A stretch of DNA of 64,000 bases from Bacillus nakamurai. GTDB taxonomy: Bacteria > Bacillota > Bacilli > Bacillales > Bacillaceae. Shown piece after piece: positions 52,563 to 64,000 of this stretch; the first letter of the stretch is position 1, and every line of letters begins with the position of its first letter. The stretch spans positions 62,001 to 126,000 of the forward strand of contig NZ_LSAZ01000015.1 of NCBI RefSeq assembly GCF_001584325.1, written 5' to 3'. Position numbers and translations under genes: made by a program. The notes beneath the pieces are model-generated. The model was not told the DNA's origin and searched no databases. It saw only the letters and a list, made by a program, of their open reading frames with translations.

Positions 52563-52725
52563 ATGTTTCTTTACGGTGATTTTTGCTCAGGATAGTGAAT
52601 AAAATGACTGCGGCGATAATGGCTAATATGCTGACGAAAATAAATGCGGCCAGCTTCAGAAAGATGCCGATCAGCACAAAGACCACTGCCGCCAGCACTA
52701 AAATAATGCCTGCTCCTTTTAACAA
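52561..52725 (-). CDS. ywmE: YwmE, very small two-helix membrane protein
   Basis: 54 residues if translation begins at the TTG at 52725. The upstream ATG at 52734 lies directly against its AAGGAG ribosome site (no spacing), while the TTG is eight bases away from it. The product is almost all hydrophobic: GAGIILVLAAVVFVLIGIFL, then AAFIFVSILAIIAAVILFTIL, ending in a basic SKNHRKET. Size and position match B. subtilis ywmE. Function unknown. Confidence 0.75.
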   Translation of the reverse strand: MLKGAGIILVLAAVVFVLIGIFLKLAAFIFVSILAIIAAVILFTILSKNHRKET

Positions 52726-52778
52726 ACGTGTCATCTCCTTTTAGTCGTATCATTCCCGCTATCCCAGTTTCTAAACAC

Positions 52779-52810
52779 AAAAAAAGACGCCGGCAAAGGG
52801 CGTCTTTTTC
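52779..52810 (-). terminator. ywmD terminator
   Basis: AAAGACGCC and GGCGTCTTTTTTTG arms right after ywmD. Confidence 0.85.
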
Positions 52811-52814
52811 AAGT

Positions 52815-53504
52815 TTATTCATTTGCCAATTGCTGTGCTGCGTCATCCCAAGCCTGCTTGAATTCAGCCGCGCTGTCAGCGGAAACATAAGTTCCTCCGC
52901 CTGCTTTCGCCGCTTGTTCAAGGCTTTCGCTTCCTTTTACGCCAAAGTTAAAGCCGATGATGTTAACGATCGTGTTGACGTTCGCTTTACGGAGTTTCTG
53001 AATCTCCGCTTGAGGATTTCCCCCGCACGTTTCTTCACCGTCTGTAATTAAATAAACCACGTTTTTCCCTTTAGCTCCGATCCGCTCAAACTCTTCTCTC
53101 GTATCAGAAAGCGCTTTTGCGATCGGCGTCCAGCCTGTCGGTTTAATTTGGCTGAGAGATTGGTCAAACGGAGACACGGAATACGGCTGAAGGCCGTAAA
53201 GAGTTTCTGTTGAATTACACGACACGGCCTTGCCGGACATTTTGTTGTTGCCTTTATGCCCGAATACCCGCAGCATCAGATTCGTATCTTCAGGAAGGAC
53301 TTCTGCAAATGATTTGACCGAATCCTTTGCAACGTCTATTTTGCGTTCTCCATCTGTTTTTTGAATCATACTTCCGCTTGCGTCAAACAAAACAGCGACG
53401 TTTGTTTCCTCATGCGTTTTCTCAGCCGCAAACACGGGCGATCCGAGAGAAAGCGTCAAAAGACCGACAATTCCCGCAGTAAACATTTTTTTCATCATAC
53501 TCAT
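52815..53504 (-). CDS. ywmD: YwmD, secreted von Willebrand A-domain protein
   Basis: 229 residues. A signal peptide lies at 1-26 (MKKMFTAGIVGLLTLSLGSPVFA). The VWA domain follows with its MIDAS motif in AVLFDASGSMIQKTDG, a threonine near GPTGWTPIAKAL-like segment and a second aspartate in VVYLITDGEETCGG. Two cysteines are likely disulfide bonded. It is a close paralogue of YwmC, 300 bases upstream in the same direction. Exported metal- or ligand-binding protein of unknown role. Confidence 0.9.
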   Translation of the reverse strand: MSMMKKMFTAGIVGLLTLSLGSPVFAAEKTHEETNVAVLFDASGSMIQKTDGERKIDVAKDSVKSFAEVLPEDTNLMLRVFGHKGNNKMSGKAVSCNSTETLYGLQPYSVSPFDQSLSQIKPTGWTPIAKALSDTREEFERIGAKGKNVVYLITDGEETCGGNPQAEIQKLRKANVNTIVNIIGFNFGVKGSESLEQAAKAGGGTYVSADSAAEFKQAWDDAAQQLANE

Positions 53505-53776
53505 TCCTCTCCATTTGTTTTTCGCCGATGGGCCCCTCGGCTCTCCTTTATGCTAGATTAGGAAATAGTAAAAAGATATAGGACGAGGTGCCTCTTATGA
53601 CGATAACGATACATTCTCAAAAAATGGGTAATGTAGACGCTTCATCCTAAAAAGATTGGATAAAATATGACAAGTTTGATGCCTTTTTTCGTCCTTTTTG
53701 TAATATAAGGCGGGAAACTGATCCTTTTTACAGTTTTCTCTTCAACTTTTTTTGAATATTTTGTTAAAAACACGAC
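53505..53776 (-). other. Intergenic region between ywmC and ywmD
   Basis: AT-rich stretch with the ywmD ribosome site (GGAGAGG) and a TCATATT element resembling a sigma-E -35 around 53666, but no fitting -10. No ORF supported. Confidence 0.4.
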
Positions 53777-53810
53777 AAAAAAAAGGCGCCGAAAACGGCA
53801 CCCTTTTTTA
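53777..53810 (-). terminator. ywmC terminator
   Basis: GGGTGCCG and CGGCGCCTTTTTTTT arms after ywmC. Confidence 0.85.
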
Positions 53811-54494
53811 TTCCGCTAATGCACGTGCTTCCAATGTAAAAATGTGATTGATATCCTTTTTGCTTTGAGCTTCGTAGTATTTTCCTCCGCCCGCTCTGGC
53901 GATTTCATGGAGCTGGCCGTTGTAGCCTTCTTTAAAGTCAAACCCGATGACATTGACCTTAATATGTTGTTTACGAAGTTCTTTCGCCGTCTGAATCGGA
54001 TTTCCGCCGCACGTCTCTTCACCATCGGTCAAAAGGTAAACCGCTTTATGGCCATTTTTGTGTGCCTCATTAAAAGAAGCCTTCGCATCTTCTAATGCTT
54101 TTGCGATCGGTGTCCAGCCCGTAGGCCCGATTCCGTTAAGAGAATTCAAAAAGCTCTGTCTGTCAAATGCTTGGAATCCGTATAGGCCGCGGATGGATTG
54201 ACAAGATTGTACTTTTCCTGAATTTTTATTATTTCCTTCAGAACCGAATACCGTCATTCTGACTTGTGACTTAGACGGAAGTGAGTCCGCAAAACGAACG
54301 ATTTCATCTTTTGCCATGCTGTATTTAGAAACGCCGTCTATCCGTTTCGCCATACTGCCGCTTGCATCCAGCAAAATGGCGATATTTTTTTTAGGTTTGA
54401 TGATTGGTTTGCTTGCGTTCTCAGCAGCAAAAGCAGGAGATGCAGCAGTCAGCAGCAATCCTAGCATGAGTATAAGTGAAAATGTTTTTTTCAT
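53808..54494 (-). CDS. ywmC: YwmC, secreted von Willebrand A-domain protein
   Basis: 228 residues: signal peptide 1-23 (MKKTFSLILMLGLLLTAASPAFA), MIDAS motif in AILLDASGSMAKRIDG, GPTGWTPIAKALEDA, and AVYLLTDGEETCGGNP. It is a paralogue of YwmD with the same two conserved Cys. The ATG at 54494 starts a normal signal peptide; six more codons are open upstream. Function unknown. Confidence 0.9.
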   Translation of the reverse strand: MKKTFSLILMLGLLLTAASPAFAAENASKPIIKPKKNIAILLDASGSMAKRIDGVSKYSMAKDEIVRFADSLPSKSQVRMTVFGSEGNNKNSGKVQSCQSIRGLYGFQAFDRQSFLNSLNGIGPTGWTPIAKALEDAKASFNEAHKNGHKAVYLLTDGEETCGGNPIQTAKELRKQHIKVNVIGFDFKEGYNGQLHEIARAGGGKYYEAQSKKDINHIFTLEARALAE

Positions 54495-54734
54495 CGCTCT
54501 TCCCCTTTTCAAAGTGTTTCACGTTCAACGCCGAACAATTCTTATCGTAAATGAGATGAATGGGGAAATAAATAGGACGGGCTTCCTTTTTATTTTTGCG
54601 TATATTCACATAGAATCTGCTGTTTATATCAGTGAATTTCACCTGCCGTGTGAGACCCGGATTACGATTGTCCGCCTTTAGGCTTTCGTTATATGAGTCT
54701 GTTGGTGCCCTCACCATTCTTGGAATAGTTTTCC

Positions 54735-54762
54735 GAAAAAAAGACGCTTATCTAAGCGTCTA
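54735..54762 (-). terminator. spoIID terminator
   Basis: AGACGCTTA-GA-TAAGCGTCTTTTTTT hairpin overlapping the spoIID stop codon. Confidence 0.85.
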
Positions 54763-55791
54763 CTTTTTTGCCATATATTTGTTTAAAAATGCGTCAGCAT
54801 CGGAGATATCTATCCCCTGATAATAATGCTTCACAATATCCGTAACGGACTTTCCTTGCTCTGCCATGTAATTGGCGCCGTATTGGCTCATGCCGACGCC
54901 GTGGCCGAATCCTTTTGTCGTAATGATGATGCTGCTGCCGTTTCGTTTCCACTCAAAGTCGGCTGAGCGCAGTCCAAGTTTTTCGCGAATGTCTCTTCCC
55001 TTCAGCTTCTTGCCGTTTATCACAGCTGTCGCGACTTGATGGCCGGGTGTTCTGGCGGTAATCTGCCCCACCGAGTTTTGCCCTGATAGCTGAACGCCGA
55101 GCTTTTGCTGAAACTCCGCAACGCTCACTGTTTGGGTGGAGAGGTATTTAGGCGATTTTTTATCCCACGGGCTTTGTACGCTTTTTAAATAAGGAATGGC
55201 GCTTGTCCAATAGGCTTCTGCATTTTCTGTATAGCCGTTGCTTGTAGAGAAAAAGGACGCCTCAATCGGCTTATTGTCATACGTTAAAATCTTCCCCTGC
55301 GTGCTGGCTACCGCGTTTGTAATTTTCTTGAGGTTTTGTGCGTAATCAGATCCCCACTCTTTCTTCAGCTGGCTTTTGCTTTGATAGACTTGAAACATTT
55401 GCGTGTCGTCCACAAGTGATCCTTTCGGCGCCTGAACGGCGGAGTCAGCTACCATCAATCTGACAATGAATGTTCGGGCAGCGAGCGCCTGGGCTTTTAA
55501 TGCCTCGGGTTTAAAATTTACGGGCATTTCGGAAGCTACGACTCCGATGACGTACTCTTCAAGCGGAATATTTTCTACAGAATGATTGGATGTCCGATAG
55601 ACCGGAATGGATACAGGCGATTCTTTCAATGTCTCTGCTCCTTTTGCTTCTCGTATGGTGTGTGTTGTTCTGTGTCCGGATTCTCTGTTTACCGCAGCTC
55701 CTTTTTCTGTCTGAAAGGGAATGACAAGGAGCGTGGGCACGAGAAGAATGAGTACACATAACCCGGATAGTAGAAATACAATTGGTTTCAT
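54760..55791 (-). CDS. spoIID: SpoIID, engulfment lytic transglycosylase
   Basis: 343 residues. One N-terminal membrane helix (VFLLSGLCVLILLVPTLLVIPF) is followed by the SpoIID/LytB domain: ENIPLEEYVIGVVASEMPVNFKPEALKAQALAARTF, which contains the catalytic Glu, and GFGHGVGMSQYGANYMAEQG near 290. It cuts glycan strands made accessible by SpoIIP so the mother-cell membrane can engulf the forespore. A sigma-E promoter lies upstream. Confidence 0.95.
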   Translation of the reverse strand: MKPIVFLLSGLCVLILLVPTLLVIPFQTEKGAAVNRESGHRTTHTIREAKGAETLKESPVSIPVYRTSNHSVENIPLEEYVIGVVASEMPVNFKPEALKAQALAARTFIVRLMVADSAVQAPKGSLVDDTQMFQVYQSKSQLKKEWGSDYAQNLKKITNAVASTQGKILTYDNKPIEASFFSTSNGYTENAEAYWTSAIPYLKSVQSPWDKKSPKYLSTQTVSVAEFQQKLGVQLSGQNSVGQITARTPGHQVATAVINGKKLKGRDIREKLGLRSADFEWKRNGSSIIITTKGFGHGVGMSQYGANYMAEQGKSVTDIVKHYYQGIDISDADAFLNKYMAKK

Positions 55792-55829
55792 ATATCAGCT
55801 GCCTCCTGCTCGGGATTCGACTCTACTTC

Positions 55830-55858
55830 ATCTTATGGGCAGGGACAAGCTAATATGA
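55830..55858 (-). promoter_or_regulatory. Sigma-E promoter of spoIID
   Basis: Minus-strand TCATATT and CATAAGAT are 14 bases apart, close to the sigma-E consensus, about 40 bases before the start codon. Confidence 0.8.
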
Positions 55859-55952
55859 CACTCCTTTTGGACAGAATCTTTATTCCTTTTATTCAAGCTG
55901 AAACGTATTCTTTTTTGCAAATCAGAGCATAATAATGATGATAAACCCTATG

Positions 55953-55985
55953 AAAAAACAGTATGCCAGATGACATACTGTTTTA
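55953..55985 (-). terminator. murAA terminator
   Basis: AAAACAGTATG and CATACTGTTTTTTC arms, downstream of the murAA stop. Confidence 0.85.
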
Positions 55986-55990
55986 GAAAA

Positions 55991-57301
55991 TTATGCGTTT
56001 AAGTCAGTTACCACTTCTTTGTTTTCTTGCTCAGCCGCCGTTTCATCTACTACACGTTCGATGTCGGCGCCGAGGCCCGCGAGTTTTTTGTGGAAGTCCA
56101 CGTAACCGCGGTCTAAATGCTTCAGTTCCGTAACGCGAGTATGACCTTCAGCCACTAATCCCGCAAGAATCAGTGCCGCGCCCGCACGCAAGTCCGTGGC
56201 GGCAACTTCTGCGCCTTGCAGCTGTACAGGACCGTTAATGATAACAGAACGGCCTTCAATCTTAATGTCTCCGTTCATCCGGCGGAATTCTTCAGCATGC
56301 ATAAAACGGTTTTCAAACACGGTTTCTGTAATCATGCTTGTTCCGCTCGCACGGAGAAGCAGCGCCATCATTTGCGACTGCATGTCAGTAGGGAAACCAG
56401 GATGAGGCATCGTTTTAATATCGATCGGTTTCAGCTGGGCAGGTCCGATGACACGAAGGCCTTCTCCTTCGTCCATAATTTTAACTCCCATTTCTTCCAT
56501 CTTAGCGATTAAAGAAGTAAGATGCTCAGGAACCGCACCTTTTACTAATACGTTTCCTTCCGTTATAGCCGCAGCCACCATAAAGGTACCCGCTTCAATA
56601 CGGTCAGGGATAATATTGTGTCTTACGCCGTGAAGCTTGTCGACACCTTCAATTTTAATGGTGCCGGTGCCCGCTCCGCGGATTTTGCCGCCCATTGCAT
56701 TGATATAATTTGCTAAGTCAACGATCTCAGGCTCTTTTGCCACGTTTTCAAGCGTTGTCGTTCCTTCAGCTAAAGCAGCAGCCATAATCAAGTTTTCTGT
56801 CGCACCCACACTTGGGAAATCTAAATAGATTTTTGCGCCTTGCAGACGGCCTTCCACTTCTGCTTCAATAAAGCCGTTGCCTACTTTGATTTTTGCACCC
56901 ATTGCTTCAAAGCCTTTTAAATGCTGGTCAATCGGTCTGGAGCCGATTGCGCAGCCTCCCGGAAGCGCTACTCTCGAATGACCTGTACGGGCTAAAAGAG
57001 GCCCCATCACAAGCACTGACGCGCGCATTTTGCGCACATATTCAAAAGGTGCTTCTGTTTCTAAAGCGTAAGAAGCGTCTACAGTCACTTCATTATTTTC
57101 AAAATGCACATCTGCTCCTAAATGACGCAACACTTCATTAATTGTATATACATCGGAGAGCGTAGGTACATCACATATTACGCTTTTTTCTTCACTTGCT
57201 AATAAAGATGCAGCGATAACAGGTAAAACGGCATTTTTAGCTCCTTCAACCTTAACTGTGCCGTTTAACTTCTGACCGCCGCGGACGATGATTTTTTCCA
57301 A
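55991..57301 (-). CDS. murAA: MurAA, UDP-GlcNAc 1-carboxyvinyltransferase
   Basis: 436 residues. The N-terminal [26 protein letters not shown] has the PEP-binding Lys/Asn. The catalytic cysteine that fosfomycin alkylates is in [14 protein letters not shown] near residue 117. PDRIEAGTF and HPGFPTDMQ follow. It performs the first committed step of wall precursor synthesis. It sits with ywmB upstream (33 bases) in one direction. Confidence 0.97.
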   Translation of the reverse strand: MEKIIVRGGQKLNGTVKVEGAKNAVLPVIAASLLASEEKSVICDVPTLSDVYTINEVLRHLGADVHFENNEVTVDASYALETEAPFEYVRKMRASVLVMGPLLARTGHSRVALPGGCAIGSRPIDQHLKGFEAMGAKIKVGNGFIEAEVEGRLQGAKIYLDFPSVGATENLIMAAALAEGTTTLENVAKEPEIVDLANYINAMGGKIRGAGTGTIKIEGVDKLHGVRHNIIPDRIEAGTFMVAAAITEGNVLVKGAVPEHLTSLIAKMEEMGVKIMDEGEGLRVIGPAQLKPIDIKTMPHPGFPTDMQSQMMALLLRASGTSMITETVFENRFMHAEEFRRMNGDIKIEGRSVIINGPVQLQGAEVAATDLRAGAALILAGLVAEGHTRVTELKHLDRGYVDFHKKLAGLGADIERVVDETAAEQENKEVVTDLNA

Positions 57302-57334
57302 GGTATTCCCCTCCGCGTCCCTATATTCTCTATA

Positions 57335-58075
57335 TTAATATTCAGTCGTAACGATTGGTGTGCCAACCGTAACGGTATGTTTTTCGCCCATTCCCGCACT
57401 TCTAAGCGCAATTTGCACATTCATCTTATGCTTTGACGTCATGATGTAATCTGTCCACTTACTTGTAAATGCAGAAACAGAAACGAAATGAGGCTCAACT
57501 ACATGTTCAACTGGACTTGCTTCAAATTCTTTCATGATTTGGTCTGCTTTTTTTTGCAAAACAATACTCATATTATCATTTAAATGACCCTTTAGACAAG
57601 TAAAAATAAATACTTTATTTTGAAATATGTCATGTGCCTGCCGTTCAAACTGTTCATATGTATCATTCCAGCTTTCCGGTTGCTCCTGGCTCATTTGCTC
57701 ATATAATAAATACGAAGTTGGGTTCTGGTTTTTGAGGGTAGTGACGAGCTGCAGTTTAAATGTTGTGTGATTTTTTTTGTCAGAATACGTGCCGACAGCC
57801 TTTACAATTTTATTTTCCTGTGCGGCTTCCCAACGGTATTGCGGGTTCTGCTTTTGTAATTGCTTCACTTTTTCATCAAATTCATTCAGCGACAGGTTCA
57901 AATTTTCTTTTGCGTGCAGCGTCCATTCATCAACAGTCACATGCTGCCGCTCCATTCCCGCTGCAATTTGGGCAAGCGGTGACAGTTCACTCGCATGAAT
58001 GGAATGAAACACCGCAATTAAGGCGCTTAAAAAGACAAAAAACAGAATGGCACGGCCTGCTCTTGTTTTCTTCAT
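57335..58075 (-). CDS. ywmB: YwmB, secreted protein of the YwmB/DUF1779 family
   Basis: 246 residues. A signal peptide or anchor lies at 1-29 (AILFFVFLSALIAVFHSIHASE), followed by an extracytoplasmic alpha/beta domain with no visible catalytic motif. It is just before murAA, as in B. subtilis. The fold family is TATA-box-binding-protein-like in name only. Function unknown; proximity suggests an envelope role. Confidence 0.88.
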   Translation of the reverse strand: MKKTRAGRAILFFVFLSALIAVFHSIHASELSPLAQIAAGMERQHVTVDEWTLHAKENLNLSLNEFDEKVKQLQKQNPQYRWEAAQENKIVKAVGTYSDKKNHTTFKLQLVTTLKNQNPTSYLLYEQMSQEQPESWNDTYEQFERQAHDIFQNKVFIFTCLKGHLNDNMSIVLQKKADQIMKEFEASPVEHVVEPHFVSVSAFTSKWTDYIMTSKHKMNVQIALRSAGMGEKHTVTVGTPIVTTEY

Positions 58076-58218
58076 ATCGTTCTCTCCCCCTTACTCCCAT
58101 TTTTGCCGGAGCCGGGGAAAGCAATACATGGAAAACTTCGTCAAAACTCGCCAGACAGCCTGAAGAAAAAATTGGCTTCTCCTCCAGCCATTCCCGTCAT
58201 TTCGACTGATGAAACTTC

Positions 58219-58458
58219 TTAAAACAAGTATGGAAGCTGTTTCGAATAGGTAAGATAATCTAAAAAGAAATTAGCGACTGCCGTTCCGATCGCAATTGTG
58301 AGAAGAATGATCAGAAGTCTGGCCTGCACCACTTTTCCTTTTCGGATCAGCGGGTCAAAGTTGACGGCTTGAAGCGCCCACCATGTAACCGCAATACACA
58401 CTAAATGAATCAAAATGCTGATTGCGGCCTGCTGTCCCAGTACATTCACAAATTCCAT
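58219..58458 (-). CDS. ywzB: YwzB, DUF1146 membrane protein
   Basis: 79 residues with two helices (AISILIHLVCIAVTWWALQAV and LLIILLTIAIGTAVANFFLDYL) and a LRKGKV-like loop. The family often lies next to ATP synthase genes, as here. GGAGATGG precedes the ATG. Function unknown. Confidence 0.88.
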   Translation of the reverse strand: MEFVNVLGQQAAISILIHLVCIAVTWWALQAVNFDPLIRKGKVVQARLLIILLTIAIGTAVANFFLDYLTYSKQLPYLF

Positions 58459-58625
58459 CTCCTTTCATTTTCTTTTCCGCTCCCTCACATCCTCTCTTAT
58501 TATATAAGAAGATGAGAGAAAGATGATCATTTTCGCACCAGAATTTTTATCCATAATTAGGGGAAACCCCCGCTTAATTGTCCATTCCCCGGCATGGTAT
58601 ACTTTTTTGGAAAGGAGATGGGAAT

Positions 58626-59095
58626 ATGAATCATTCCTTTTTTCATCCGGAAAAGCAATATGGAGATTCACTGCCCGTATTTGAACATGAGTGGGAAGCA
58701 ATTGCATTCTACTATGATTATAGACAGTCCCAAACAGAGGAACTGAATGAATTGTGTCAGTTTTATAACATCTCCCTCGATTATTCACGCGACAGCCTTA
58801 AGGAATTGGAATCCTCTACTTCCAAAGCATCAGGGAACTGCTTTTGGCGGATTGGAATCTGCCGATAGACGAGTTTGAGAAAATGCTGAGCGTGTATGTC
58901 ATAGACTGTGCCATTACGCACCATGACGACGCCGAATGGGTCGTCAAGCCTTATCCGTATACGGACGGCGCTTATACGACAGGCGTCAGAAGAGGAAATA
59001 AAACATGGCACACCGACAACTGCTGCGAACATTTATACCTGCAAAAAGAAGAGGATCATCCGCTGCTTGCAGTCTTTGAATCTCTTATGCGCTAA
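58626..59095 (+). pseudogene. ywmA: ywmA, hypothetical gene interrupted by a frameshift
   Basis: The ATG at 58626 has an AAAGGAGAT site and reads MNHSFFHPEKQYGDSLPVFEHEWEAIAFYYDYRQSQ... At 'LKEL' near 58805 the frame goes off to a stop at 58868. In a neighbouring frame the sequence continues GILYFQSIRELLLADWNLPIDEFEKML and runs to a natural stop at 59095. A one-base loss (or two-base gain) around 58805-58815 would explain it. Identity as ywmA is by position; no domain recognised. It could be a true lesion or a sequencing error. Confidence 0.65.
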
Positions 59096-59099
59096 TATA

Positions 59100-59139
59100 G
59101 AAAAAGAATCCTTCTCAGACAGCCGAGAAGGATTCTTTT

Positions 59140-59141
<2 letters not shown>
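59100..59141. terminator. Terminator of the atp operon, shared with ywmA
   Basis: AAAAAGAATCCTTCTC and GAGAAGGATTCTTTTT form a perfect 16-pair stem between convergent transcripts. Confidence 0.95.
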
Positions 59142-59550
<409 letters not shown>

Positions 59551-59561
59551 CTAGGACCAGA

Positions 59562-61890
<2,329 letters not shown>

Positions 61891-61945
61891 TCATTTGCGT
61901 AAAAAGAGAGAAAAAGAGAACCTTTTTCTCTCATCTGCATAAGGG

Positions 61946-63454
<1,509 letters not shown>

Positions 63455-63470
63455 TTAGGTTTCACCCCTT

Positions 63471-64000
63471 CTATCGATTTCCTCCGGCAAGTTGACGTTC
63501 CATGCGCTGCAGCTTTCCGCTCACGCTTCCGTCAAAAATCCGGTTTCCAATGCGGACCTTAATTCCGCCTATTAAATCCGTCTGCACTTCATTTCTGATT
63601 CTGAGCGAAGCGACTCCGGCTTTTTTTGCAAATACTTGAGATAATGATAACATTTCCGCCTCTGACAGCGGCTTTACTGAATACACAACCGCGTCCTCTG
63701 TTTGGCGGGCCTGATTGGCGAGTTTGATGAACTCGTCTGTGAGATCAGGCACAATCGAAGACCGGCTGCGGTCAATCAAAAGAAAAATCGTATGCAGCAC
63801 AGACTCAGACAGTGCGCCGAACGAATGCTGAATCAGCTCTTTTTTCTTAGCAGCCGATACCTTCGGATGGCTTAACACTTCCTGCAGTCCGGCTTCGTTT
63901 TGGAAAACTTCTTTTATTACGGTAAGCTCTTCTTCGATTTCATTGATTTGAGAGGTCTCAACGGCAATGTCGAAAAGCGCTGACGCGTATCGTTTAGAGA
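63471..64000 (-). CDS. atpH: AtpH, ATP synthase delta subunit (5' end beyond window)
   Basis: About 175 residues are visible to the window edge. The frame reads SKRYASALFDIAVETSQINEIEEELTV at the edge and ends NEVQTDLIGGIKVRIGNRIFDGSVSGKLQRMERQLAGGNR, the OSCP/delta signature. Only the first few residues are missing. It joins the F1 head to the peripheral stalk. Confidence 0.96.
   Translation of the reverse strand, partial: SKRYASALFDIAVETSQINEIEEELTVIKEVFQNEAGLQEVLSHPKVSAAKKKELIQHSFGALSESVLHTIFLLIDRSRSSIVPDLTDEFIKLANQARQTEDAVVYSVKPLSEAEMLSLSQVFAKKAGVASLRIRNEVQTDLIGGIKVRIGNRIFDGSVSGKLQRMERQLAGGNR

Overview
The window is a stretch of Bacillus chromosome. Protein identities and gene order match the ywrK-to-atpH interval of Bacillus subtilis: cotBHG, ywr, ywq, ywp, spoIIID/mbl, ywo, nrgAB, ywn, ureABC, moaA/fdhD, spoIID, murAA, atp. 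Small differences in gene content and protein sequence suggest a close relative in the B. amyloliquefaciens/B. velezensis part of the group; that species call is inference. No rRNA, tRNA, CRISPR array, insertion sequence or prophage was seen.

Layout. 1-4.1 kb: end of an arsenite-pump-like gene, then the spore outer coat cluster ywrJ-cotB, cotH and repeat-rich cotG. 4.2-7.6 kb: ywrF, two fused gene remnants (nitroreductase and ywrD), and the Lrp-type regulator ywrC with the paired chromate transporter halves ywrB/ywrA. 7.8-11 kb: an LXG polymorphic toxin module (ywqH, ywqI, toxin, immunity candidate). 11.3-21.1 kb: a small membrane protein, a broken ywqG, the tyrosine-kinase/UDP-glucose dehydrogenase operon tkmA-ptkA-ywqE-ywqF, and ywqB/ywqA (SWIM protein and Snf2 ATPase). 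21.2-30 kb: ywpJ-glcR, ssbB, ywpG, ywpF, mscL, fabZ, rapD, flhO-flhP, mbl, spoIIID. 30.2-38.9 kb: ywoH-ywoG, a collapsed NCS1 permease gene, ywoC-ywoD, nrgA-nrgB, an extra FtsW-like SEDS gene, bcrC, ywnJ. 39-45.6 kb: spoIIQ, ywnH-ywnG, ywnF, clsB, mta, ywnC, ywnB, ywnA. 45.6-54.5 kb: ureABC, csbD, ywmF, rapB, moaA-fdhD, ywmE, ywmD, ywmC. 54.7-64 kb: spoIID, murAA-ywmB, ywzB, a frameshifted ywmA, and the 3' part of the ATP synthase operon (atpH to atpC).

Themes. Sporulation genes carry recognisable sigma-E, sigma-F and sigma-K type promoters. Nitrogen control shows as a TnrA box before nrgAB and a CodY-like box before ureABC. The most distinctive items are the LXG module with an apparently swapped tail and a two-repeat immunity candidate; an extra FtsW-like gene behind an ECF-sigma-type promoter and divergent from bcrC; a pair of identical-architecture operators for YwnA; and several lineage-specific decay events (ywrD/nitroreductase fusion, ywqG, ywoE, ywmA, and a scrambled stretch in mta). 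Statements about B. subtilis counterparts come from memory of that genome, not from a search.
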